Shown here: positions 20,213 to 29,184 of the stretch, one piece after another
Numbering within the stretch: the first letter of the stretch is position 1
Layout: each line of letters starts with the position of its first letter
Assembly: GCA_003313425.1 (NCBI GenBank)
Contig: NHZP01000088.1
Location: 52,670 to 116,669 of the forward strand
DNA from: Pseudopyrenochaeta lycopersici
Lineage: Eukaryota; Ascomycota; Dothideomycetes; Pleosporales; Pseudopyrenochaetaceae
DNA: 64,000 bases
Direction of reading: 5' to 3'
Notes under the pieces: generated by a model
The model's input: the letters and a program-made list of their open reading frames with translations, nothing else
Told to the model about the DNA's origin: nothing
Databases searched by the model: none
Program-made: the position numbers and the translations under genes

Positions 20213-20780
20213 CTTATCGAACCCCCGCATTCGGCGCGGCCATTAGGTCCAGAATCGCCACAGTGCCTCGGAATTCTCAACCTCCCAACGAGCACCGAAA
20301 ATGCACATCAGTTGCACTACTTGGCCGCGAGCACCCGTCCAGCTGGCCCAGTGACCTCAAAGTCGGGTATATCTACGCTTTCCCCAGGAGGCCGGGCTGC
20401 ATATTTTCCCACAGCCCCACCCGCGCCAACACTTATGCCTAATATGATCCGAACAGACTTTCGTCGGTCAAGCATCAACTTCCCAAGCGCACCGAGCCGC
20501 CATAGAAGCATGCAGATCATGACCACCAGAAGCGAACTAAGACCTCCTGTCCAGATGCCAGTTGACGTTCGATCAGGTTCTAAAGTTGCTGATGAGAAGA
20601 GAAGACGAGTTGCAGGCGCGGCAGCTCGATTTCGCGCTCGAAGGGAGGCGAAGGAAAGAGAAGGAACGCGAAATATGTAGGAAAATATCTGAATTGGAGG
20701 AACAACTCCGTAACGCGCACGAAGATGTCGAATACTATCGGAGCGAAAGAGACTTCTTCGAATCTATCGTACTCCAATAA
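20213..20780 (+). pseudogene. bZIP transcription factor, 3' part with frameshift
   Basis: Immediately after the right target duplication a frame runs through Pro/Ser-rich sequence to the basic region KRRRVAGAAARFRARREAKE. The frame then shifts, and the zipper (ISELEEQLRNAHEDVEYYRS, then ERDFFESIV) reads from another frame, ending at TAA 20778-20780. The crossover is about 20638-20655. The basic region has the fungal GA-x-ARFRxRR pattern. With the hAT insertion upstream the gene has at least two lesions. The regulatory target cannot be inferred. Confidence 0.8.
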
Positions 20781-21073
20781 CTGCATGCAAGAAGACTCTG
20801 CATAAGGCCCCCATCGCCCCGTTTAATGCGATGATCAGCTGCGGTCTCCAATGTGCCGTTAGAAACTAGTGATAGCTCTGGAGTTTCTCGTTTCCGTGTT
20901 TGTCGGCATGAATAACCATTACCGTGTCCGTGCGCGCAACGCCCGGAGTCGCGCAACGCCCGCGAACCACCCCAACAGGTCACCCAAAAATGAGGCTGTA
21001 GAGCCACACACAATAGCTATTATCACGAGATTTTGTGGTGGAGTAGTATAGTGATGCTTGCGATCAATTTAGC

Positions 21074-22954
21074 CTATTCAAATCTTTCTGGAAGGTTGAC
21101 TCTGCGGCCGAGGCGCGTGGTGACAGCTAGGGCGGGAGGAACAGCCTCTGTAGCTGCGCCGCCACCCACAGCATCAACCACACGTTTCTGACGCCTGTTC
21201 TTCTGTATGGGTGGCCATGAAGCCTTCCTCTTACCCTTTTGGGATAATTGTAGAGCTTCTTCAGCGGTGCGCGCTGCTCGCTGACGTGCGCGTTCAGCTG
21301 CTTGTTCAGCCTTCTCAGCCTTCGCCTTCTCCCTCTCTATCTTGAGTGCCTCTCGCGCAATACGCTTCTCCTGTTCAAGCTTCTCTTTGTACAGCTTATT
21401 GGACTGCTTCAACTCCTTCATCTCAGCTTTTGTGAGTTGTTTCTCCTTCTCCTCACGCTCCATCACTCTCTGACGAAACTCAGCCTCACGCCTCTTACTT
21501 AGTGACCAGAAAACAGCTCCACCATGGTACTCCTCGCGCTGTTGGAGAGGCAAGACCTGTTGCTTCTTCTTATGCTTCTTCTTAGTAGTTAGCGCCTCCT
21601 TGAGGCCCTTCATCTCATGGTGGAGTAGCTCATTTTGAACTGAGAGATGGTGGAGTGAGCGGCCAAGCTTCCGTGACTCCTTACTGCGCTCATCCTTCAC
21701 TGCAGAGCAAATGAGCGACTGCACTTTAAGCCAATCCTCTCCGCTCTAGCACGAAGTAGAGGACTCTTGTGACATTGAGGCCTCTGAGGCGTCGTCAGTG
21801 AATCTATTAAGGATTTTGTTAGGGTTAATAGGTGCTATACCCGTAACTTCGAAGGACCTGATTACAGTCGCTACAGTGAAGCTGCTCACCCAGGCCTTCC
21901 AGAATAGAGGGAAGAAGTCGCCTTTTTTGACGGGGAGCCATCCCATGCTTCGGTGAGTGTGTTGAGTCAGCTCATTTGTGTAGTTTGATGAAAGAGGCTT
22001 AAAGCAGACTACATCTAGCGGCTGAAGCGTGTGGGTTGAATGTGGAGGAAAGATAGCCAATAGTATCTTGTTATCGTCGCAGTACCTAATGAAATCCATC
22101 GTCAGGTGAGATCCATGGCCATCAACGATTAATAGCGGGTACTTTCTTCGAGCTTTCTTCTTGGTGTAGCGATCAAACACCTGTTCAAGCCAAGCCAGGC
22201 CTACGTCATCGTTCGTCCAGCCAGAGGGGGACGTAGTGAAGTGTACTGAGTGCTTTCTTGGGTCTATACTCTGTACCCAGCTCGATTGTACAGCCTTGCC
22301 GGCAGCCTGATAGATAAGGCCTGGCGGCAACGCAGATCCATCGGCACACACACATGCCAGGAGTGTAATCCACTCACGATTGCCATCTTGGAGTGATGCC
22401 CCGACCTCCTTCTTCTCCCATCTCCTCTTACTAAAGATCCTCTTTGACCTGCCAACGACTCCAATCATGAAGCCCTTTTCATCCATATTATACGTGTGCT
22501 CAGCGTCAACGTCATACTCTGTTATTTTGTGCTGCAGTAGATCAAAGTACAGCTTGTACTTATCACCAGAATCAGCGGCGTGGCGAACAGAGTCCATGGC
22601 CGTCGTCCATTGTGGTGTGAGGCGATCTTTGCGCCTGTTCATGAAGCGCGTAACCCAGCTATCAGAGACTGCCTCTCGCGCAATTGTCGAGGCGAAATTT
22701 CGTATCATGTCTCTTGTAGGTGGCAGGCGACGCGCTGTAAGTCCTTCTATATACTTCACAAGCTCCTCCTCTTGTTGTAGGTTGAGCTTCTGTTGGTTGG
22801 TGTCCTTAATTGCGCGTGGTGCCTGAATCTGCTTGTGCCTCCGCGACAACGTTGACCGATCAACACCATGGTTAGTAGCTATTTTTTGATAGCAAAGTTT
22901 TTCGCCGGACTTTAGAGCATTAATCTCTGCAAGCGCATTATCAATTGCAGTCAT
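21074..22954 (-). pseudogene. Pogo/Fot1-type transposase with one internal stop (Pogo-2)
   Basis: Reads leftward from MTAIDNALAEINAL (22954). The HTH region is CYQKIATNHGVDRSTLSRRH; the DDE core is YNMDEKGFMIG, LLIVDGHGSHLT and LQPLDVVCF, so all three acidic residues are present. A single TAG at 21746-21748 interrupts the frame after MSQESSTSC; the same frame continues with GEDWLKVQSL and a Lys/Glu-rich coiled-coil tail carrying REEYHGGAVFWS and ALQLSQKGKRK. Apart from this stop it is complete. The DDE part alone would still be made. Confidence 0.88.
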
Positions 22955-23173
22955 CGTTGTTGTGTTGTTACGCGTCAGAGTATGGGGTACTTTTTTGTTG
23001 ATCGGGCGTTGCGCGACTCCGGGCGTTGCGCGCACGGGGCAGCGTGATGCACGCGAACACCAAATATTGAGCCACAAAAAATGAGGCTGTAGAGCCACAT
23101 ACAATAGATAAAATCACAGGATTTCTTGGTGGAGTAATCTATAGGCCTATGAGACAATATTCCTCTATAGAAA

Positions 23174-25063
23174 TTAATTATATAAAGTGGCGGTGCGGCC
23201 GCTACGCGTTGTGTGAGTGCGAGCTGGCGGCGGCGGCGTCGCAGGCTTTGCGCAACTACGAGCAGCCACAACACGACGCGTAGGCTTCTGTTTGCGTGTA
23301 GAGGCTTGTGAGGTTGTGCGCTTGCCTCTTTGGGACAATTGTAGAGCTTTTTGAGCGTCGCCGGCTCGTTTTGCCTCTGATCTTGCAGCCTTCCGAGCCT
23401 CTATTGCTCTGCGCTCCTCTGCCTTGACCTCCGCGCGCGCTTCCTTCTCCCTCACACGCTGCACGCGCTTCTCTTCTTTGATCTTCTCGTTGTATAGCTT
23501 ATTGGCAGCTTTCAACTCCTTCATCTCTGCCTTTTTAAGCTCTTCTGCCCGCTGATTTTGCTTATAGATGCGCTCTCTGCGGCGTGCCTCACGGAAGGCA
23601 CGAGGAGACCAGAACTTCGCGCCACCCCATAGGTTCTGCTCATGTTTCTGCAGATCTAGTGCGTGACTCTTCTTCTTCTGCTTCTTCCTTATCTTAAGAG
23701 CACCTTTAAGGCCTTCTTTTTCATAGTGTAGTAGCTCATTTTCGGTGGAGATGTGGTGGATCACGTGCCGTAGGTTGGCTGCTTCTTCCGACGTGTTATC
23801 CTTCACTAACGCGTCAAACTGCCGTACTATTTGACGCCAATCTTGGCCCTTTGGATGAATCGGAGCTGTTGCCAACGAGCTTACTGCCTCTAGGTCCTCT
23901 GTGGCGAAGCGCTTAAGTACAACGTTAGGTTCGAACGGGTGAATACCCGTGGTAGCAAAGGCTTGATAGATGTTAGTTGCTGTGAAGGAGGAGGTCCATG
24001 CGTCCCAAAACAGTGAGAAGAAGTCACCTTTCTTCACTGGCAATAAGCCCTTACTTTTGCTGGCGCGTTGAGTGAGGTTATTGGAGTACTTCGTCGCCAG
24101 AGGCTTGAACAACACTACATCCAACGGCTGCAACATGTGGGTACTGTGAGGTGGAAATATTGCCACAAGTATCTTGTGTTGATGGCAATAAGTAAGAAAG
24201 CGCTTCGTTACGTGGCTGCCGTGGCCGTGGCCGTCAATTACTAGCAATCTCCAATTGCCTCGAGCAAGGGCTTTTGTGTTGACATTAAACACCTGTCGCA
24301 ACCAAGCAAGGCCAACCTCGTCGTTACTCCAGCCTGAGGGAGTTGCTGCAATATATAGGTGGTGTTTCCTAGCGTCCACATCGCTCACCCAGCTTGATTG
24401 CACCTTCGTTGAGTCTGCTGGGTAGATGAGGGATGGAGGCAGTGCAACTCCGGAAGCTCCCACGCAGGCTATAAGCGTAACCCATTCACGATTGCCATCT
24501 TGGAGAGCCTGTCGAAACTGCCTATCCTTTAGTGAGCTCTTTGAGAACACCCTCTTGCCTCTAGTAATCACTCCAATCATAAAGCCCTTCTCATCCATAT
24601 TGTATGTGTGATCTGCCTCAACGCCATACTCGGCAATTTTGGCCTCCAGCATGTAGAAGTACAGCTTATAGTTATCCTCAGAATCAGCGGCATGGCGCTC
24701 AGCGCTCATATGGGTGGCCCAGCGAGAGGTGAGCTGGTCGCGGTGACGGTTGAGGAACAAGGAAACCCAGGCTTCGGGGACGGGGTTTCCAGCGATTGTA
24801 GAGGCGAAATTCTGGATCATATCACGGGTAGGAGGAAGGTACTGATCAGTAAGCTGTTTTATATAGTCTACAAGGTCAGACTCCTCCTCGGGGGTGAGGC
24901 GTTGTTGATTGGTGTTCTTGCTGGTCACAGAGCCAGAAACGCGTCGATGACGTCGCGACAACGTTGAACGCGACACACCATATTTAGTAGCAATCTTTTG
25001 GTAGCAAAGTTCACCAGCTGCTGCTGCTGCGTCTGCCTCTTCAAGCGCAGCTTCTATCGACAT
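23174..25063 (-). CDS. Pogo/Fot1-type transposase (Pogo-3), intact
   Basis: One open frame of about 629 codons from MSIEAALEEADAAAAAG. The frame is open further upstream, but the start at 25063 matches its paralogues. The HTH is CYQKIATKYGVSRSTLSRRH; the catalytic motifs are YNMDEKGFMIG, LLVIDGHGHGSHVT (with a HG duplication) and LQPLDVVLF. The C-terminal tail has the Trp/Phe motif WGGAKFWSP followed by about 120 Lys/Glu/Arg-rich residues predicted to form a coiled coil, then LQLSQRGKR. Pogo-family enzymes cut and paste at TA. This is the only one of the pogo genes here without a visible lesion. Confidence 0.88.
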   Translation of the reverse strand: MSIEAALEEADAAAAAGELCYQKIATKYGVSRSTLSRRHRRVSGSVTSKNTNQQRLTPEEESDLVDYIKQLTDQYLPPTRDMIQNFASTIAGNPVPEAWVSLFLNRHRDQLTSRWATHMSAERHAADSEDNYKLYFYMLEAKIAEYGVEADHTYNMDEKGFMIGVITRGKRVFSKSSLKDRQFRQALQDGNREWVTLIACVGASGVALPPSLIYPADSTKVQSSWVSDVDARKHHLYIAATPSGWSNDEVGLAWLRQVFNVNTKALARGNWRLLVIDGHGHGSHVTKRFLTYCHQHKILVAIFPPHSTHMLQPLDVVLFKPLATKYSNNLTQRASKSKGLLPVKKGDFFSLFWDAWTSSFTATNIYQAFATTGIHPFEPNVVLKRFATEDLEAVSSLATAPIHPKGQDWRQIVRQFDALVKDNTSEEAANLRHVIHHISTENELLHYEKEGLKGALKIRKKQKKKSHALDLQKHEQNLWGGAKFWSPRAFREARRRERIYKQNQRAEELKKAEMKELKAANKLYNEKIKEEKRVQRVREKEARAEVKAEERRAIEARKAARSEAKRAGDAQKALQLSQRGKRTTSQASTRKQKPTRRVVAARSCAKPATPPPPARTHTTRSGRTATLYN

Positions 25064-25156
25064 CGTGGCGTTGAGATATGGCGTTGAGGATTTTGGGGCG
25101 TTTTCGTGTTCGCGTGCATCACGCTGCCCCGTGCACCACGTGCACGGACATGGGTA

Positions 25157-25620
25157 GCAGGGGGAGACCCCACCCACGCTAAACTTAGATTGCGTCTAAT
25201 GCAACGTAATATGAGCAGCCTCACTGAAACTTCATCGCCCTCGATCTCGATGTTGACTCAAATACGTGCTATAACTATCTTTTGGCTTATAAACTTTGAG
25301 ATAGAGCTTTTGGTGTTGGTTTTTGGTGGGGTGGCTCGTGCGCTGAGGTTGCTGGCAGGTAGCAAGCTGCTGTTCTCATAAAAGAGCTCTCTATACCTAG
25401 CCAGTCTCCTATTAGGTGGACTACTCTATATAAAATAGACTCCTTCAGTAGTAACAACCTGCTGCCTCGAGCAATTGCAGGCTTCTCAAAGGAAACCAGC
25501 GCTAGGCCTAATTAAGTAAGGATAGAACTTTCAAGAAGGTCAACACCAAAAGATCTATCTAGCAACAACAACCTCATCTACCAAGCAACCCAGCAAACTC
25601 ACCCTCGCGCTTACGCTCCT
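25157..25620. other. Non-coding stretch between pogo and Tc5-like genes
   Basis: No open frame of note. TATATAAAA at about 25427 is TATA-like, but I cannot tie it to a gene. Possibly old transposon tail sequence. Confidence 0.35.
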
Positions 25621-27784
25621 CTATATCCTCCTCCCTTGCTTCCCTTGCGTGTTCAACGCTCCAGGAATACTGCCCTGCAATTCTAGTGCAGGGACTTCAT
25701 TTTCAAGCCCGTCAAGAAGGATTGGCCGGTCAACGGTTGCGCCAGCTGCGTCAGCTCGAAGAAGCGTCTCAATGAGCTCTACCTTATTGAGGCGGCTTGT
25801 CCTAGGTAGGCCTCGCCGCTGGCACAACAATCGCAAGTTGAGAACAGTTTCTAACTGATATAACGTACATGGCAAGCGAGCGGCGCATGCAAGCGAACGG
25901 CGCACCCCACCAAATTTGGACAATGCGTAAACTTCTATTAAGTATAGCACCATCTGTTTTAGCTTAACAATGTTCTTCTGAAGCTAAAGTTACTCTTATA
26001 ATCTTAGCTCTTAACCGCGATTAAATTTAGACTAAAACAAATGCAAAGTTGGTAGGGTGCGCCGTTCGCTTGCATGCGCCGCTCGCTTGCCATATACGTT
26101 AGGTGCTTTTGGCGACCTAAAAATTCGCCCTCATCGTCTGGCAATCCACAGCTAAAGCCATCGTCAGACTCTTCGATTTTGAGGTTTGCAGTAGCCTCGT
26201 CAACCTCCTCAGCTTGCTCCCAGCCAGTAAAATCGACCTGGCCAGCGAAGTCTTTGATAGAGATCATATAGTCGTCAGCGCCAGTTGGGCTAACTGCGAT
26301 GCCAGTGTGGACAAAAGATTGCACTACTACCTGCCGTTTCTTGTCACAAAGCTCATCCCAGGCATCTCCAACAGCCTTAGTGACTGCTATACGTCTCGCT
26401 GAGACTGCAGCTCGGCCGCTCACCTCACCGTTGACCTCAGCCTCAAGGATTTGCTCGAGATGGTTCCTCAACAATGCCTTGAAAGGTTTATTGATAGCAA
26501 CGTCTAGTGGTTGCAGCAGTCCTGTACATCCTGGCGGAATTACTGCAAGCGTTACTCGATTAGCCTTGAGTAGCTGCCGTACTTGCTCAGTTTTATGGAA
26601 GCTAGCAGAGTCCATGACTAGTAAGCTCTCGCGGCCGCCAAGCTCCTTAAATAGCTCTTTCTCTAACCACGTAATAAGCAGTTGTTCATTATTGTAGGCT
26701 GTCTCGGATAGCTCTACGGTAACGCGAGGGTCCCAAAACTGCTGCTCCTGCCGCCAAATCTGCCCGCCTGGAGCCCCGTGAAATATCAGCTTTGGCTTCA
26801 ATCGTGGTTCTCCATCTGCAAAGACGTACAGCACCAAAGTTGCCTGACGCTTTGGCCAACTGGTGTTGCTTACTGAGCCAGTTATAGTATGCTCACCTTT
26901 AAGGTGGTACGTTGCGCCGTCAAAGAACTCAAAGGGTATAGGCACCTCGTCTATATTCACAATCTCAGACAACCGGAAGCGCCAAAAGGTATAGAAACCA
27001 GTCTTAATAAGTGAATTACGGCGTATAAACCTAAGGAATCGATTCACTAGCTCAAGGTAGTGAGCAGGGAGCTGCTGCGAGGCGTGAGTAAGGCGCCTCC
27101 AGCTGATATCCCAACGGCAACAGAAGCCTCGAAACCAGCCATTTGAGAACTTGAAGCTATCCTGCCACTAAATGTAAGTAAATATATATAATTTACTAGT
27201 ATAAGCTTACATAAATAGGCTGGTCAGCTTCCTTGTTGTACAGTGTCTGGTATATTATCCTCGCCCTGCGTTGAAACCAAAATCTTGATACTTTCCGTCC
27301 CATCTGCCTCCAATCAATAAACTGTCGAAAAAGCTCAAGCTCAAGCTCAGGATGCCTCTCACGTCTTGCTCTTGATGAGTCCCGCCGGCAGCCTCGACTT
27401 TGCTGCACTACCTGGTACCTTTTGGACCATATATCTAGTACAGTACGGGCAGGTACCTTGAAGTGAATACCAGTCTCCTTAGTGGTTGGAGGCCTTAAAT
27501 AGCCATCCCAATCAAGACCCTGGAGGCATCGCTGCTTCTGCTTAGGGCCCTGGCGTACCTCAGGCTCCTCAATTCAGTGGTGGAGGAGAAAGAGGGATAA
27601 TCTGAAGCTTCTTCCTTGGCGATACAGTGTGCCAACTCCGTTTTAAAGGCGGAACAGGTTTGTATGAGGCCCTCATACTAATTTGATCCTTAAGCGATCG
27701 TTTCTTGCGTCCGGTTTTGATGTTAAAAGAACGTTGAGCGTTGAGGTTTTCGGGGGTTAGCTGGCTTAGAGGGACGCGAGGCAT
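25621..27784 (-). pseudogene. Tc5/CENP-B-type DDE transposase, frameshifted and interrupted by a MITE
   Basis: The start MPRVPLSQLTPENLNAQ is at 27784. Around 27570 the frame shifts (PPLN-stop versus EEPEVRQGPKQ). A helix-turn-helix segment (VPARTVLDIWSKRYQ) and a CENP-B/Tc5-type DNA-binding segment (FKFSNGWFRGFCCRWDIS) follow, separated by an intron at 27168-27210 in phase 0. The DDE core has VNIDEVPIPFEF, LLVMDSASFHK and LLQPLDVAINKPF. After FLGRQKHL a 237-bp MITE interrupts the frame at a TA. The gene resumes YQLETVLNLRLL, then CQRRGLPRTSRLNKVEL, a SAP-like segment, and ends at 25621. Apart from one frameshift and the MITE it is complete. Confidence 0.82.
25863..26099. mobile_element. 237-bp MITE with long terminal inverted repeats and TA duplication
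   Basis: The left end is ACGTACATGGCAAGCGAG and the right end, inverted, is ACGTATATGGCAAGCGAG. The inverted match extends about 47 bp with two or so mismatches. TA flanks both sides (25861-25862 and 26100-26101). It has no coding capacity. It sits inside the Tc5-like transposase. TA targeting suggests mobilisation by a Tc1/mariner or pogo-type enzyme, but its ends do not match the pogo ends in this window. Confidence 0.88.
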
Positions 27785-28273
27785 TGTGGGCAGTCAGTGA
27801 GGAAGAGCGCGGACACCTTGTGGCGGCGACACGAACCAGTTTGGTGCTCAGCGCTAACAAATTCAGGGTGGTCTGATATTGGTCCGGGCGCTTTCAGGGG
27901 CTGCTATTTGCCCGCTTTGTGCTACTCCACCACGAGTGGGGACCCCCGTGCTAGCGGTTGTCGAGTTTTTACGGGTACTTGCCTAATCACAGACAAGTCA
28001 TCTAACTTAATTGGGTATAGCATATAAGCTACAGCCAATCAGGAGCCATGCAACCGCTCTTCCGAATAAACGCGTGTGCACACTGTGTACACGAGACACG
28101 AACACGAACACACACGCGCGAACCCGAACACATACATCGGCCCAGCTATGCGTGCTACCCCTGAATGGATGATTGAGACATTCAGGACTATCTATAACCC
28201 TAGAAACGTCTTCGTAAAGCTGTCAGTAGCACAAAAGATTTGTTCTCATCAAGAAACACAAACTGACGCTTAG
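27785..28273. other. Intergenic / possible Tc5-like 5' region
   Basis: No gene recognised. An alternating GTGTGCACAC-like and ACACGAACAC run at 28070-28130 is a short simple repeat. A candidate splice acceptor (GCTTAG) ends at 28270, just before the dienelactone hydrolase coding part. Confidence 0.4.
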
Positions 28274-29000
28274 GCAGCTACCATATTCCAAAGGCAATCT
28301 ACGGCTTCCTACCATTTCTTATCTTCAATCGAGTTAACAAGACTTACCCCATCGTAAAGAACTTCTTTACGGAACTTCGAAAACACGAAGGCCAAAACCT
28401 CCCTGTGGGCGGCACAGGTTTTTGCTGGGGAGGTAAACACCTTGTCTTGCTGGCAGGCGATGAGGCGAAAGTTGACGGTAAACCTCTCATGGATGCCGGT
28501 TACACCGGCCATCCTAGCCTCGTGACAGTCCCAGAAGAGATTGAGAAAATGACGATCCCCGTTAGCTTTGCCGTAGGAGAAAAGGACCCTGTACTTCCCA
28601 TGGATCAATGTGAACGGATAAAAAAGATCGTAGATGCTAAGCCTGAAACACAAAGGGGTGTCAGATGTAAGGCCCGATAGGGTGTAAGATGTCACGTGTG
28701 GATCTCCAAGTTGCGAGATCCTAGATGGTAGCACAAACTCTCGGGTGTAACCACTTGGCAGAGGGACACACAAAAATGCAGAAAATAGAGAACACACAAT
28801 CAATCACGTTCATCATCAAAATTCATCAAAGATCAAGCCAAATAGTCCTTGAATCTGACAAGGGGAGACGTTATAACCTACCCAGATTGCGGGCACGGGT
28901 CGTCAGGGCGGATACGAAGTTTATCGAGGTTTCAAAGCAAGCTGCTAAGGCGGCAGATCAGTGCATCCAGTGGTTTGATAAACAATTCGGTACCGAGTAG
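28271..29000 (+). pseudogene. Dienelactone hydrolase family gene, split by a solo LTR and frameshifted
   Basis: Coding begins after a probable splice acceptor: SYHIPKAIYGFLPFLIF, then VGGTGFCWGGKH with the nucleophilic Cys codon at 28423-28425. It continues IPVSFAVGEKDPVLP (Asp region) to KPETQRG, where a 202-bp LTR is inserted. Beyond the LTR the frame resumes DVITYPDCGHG (catalytic His) and then needs one extra base near 28905 to read RADTKFIEVSKQAAKAAD to TAG 28998-29000. The N-terminal exon was not found. Family members hydrolyse dienelactones and related esters in the cytosol. It is inactive by insertion plus a one-base deletion. Confidence 0.82.
28659..28860 (+). mobile_element. Solo LTR of a Copia-type element
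   Basis: 202 bp with TGTCAGA...TCTGACA ends and an exact 5-bp duplication AGGGG (28654-28658 and 28861-28865). Part of its middle (CTCGGGTGTAACCACTTGGC) matches the Copia-2 LTR, and its 3' third matches the remnant at 32563-32641. Confidence 0.9.
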
Positions 29001-29184
29001 AAGGAGAATACTTGGATCGGCACGGGTAATTCGGGGCGTCTCTATAAGGAAACAAATATACGTACTCTATTCCAATCTTATTCGCCTATGCGGTCTTTCT
29101 AATGCTGCAATCGTACCAAAAAGCAAACTTCGGCTTTACAATCTCAATCTGTGACCTTGATGATCCAGCTAATTTTACAGACAC

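Larger units (their letters stand above)
20922..25154 (-). mobile_element. Composite double-pogo element (Pogo-2 plus Pogo-3) bounded by TA
   Basis: The left outer end is TA(20920-20921)-CCGTGTCCGTGC; the right outer end is, inverted, CCCATGTCCGTGC with TA at 25155-25156. Inside are two head-to-tail transposase genes. Pogo-2 has a perfect 35-bp inverted repeat (20928-20962 and 23003-23037). Pogo-3 has a perfect 29-bp inverted repeat (23032-23060 and 25106-25134). The two inner repeats overlap by six bases, GCACGG (23032-23037). The outer terminal bases expected at the inner ends are missing. Confidence 0.8.
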
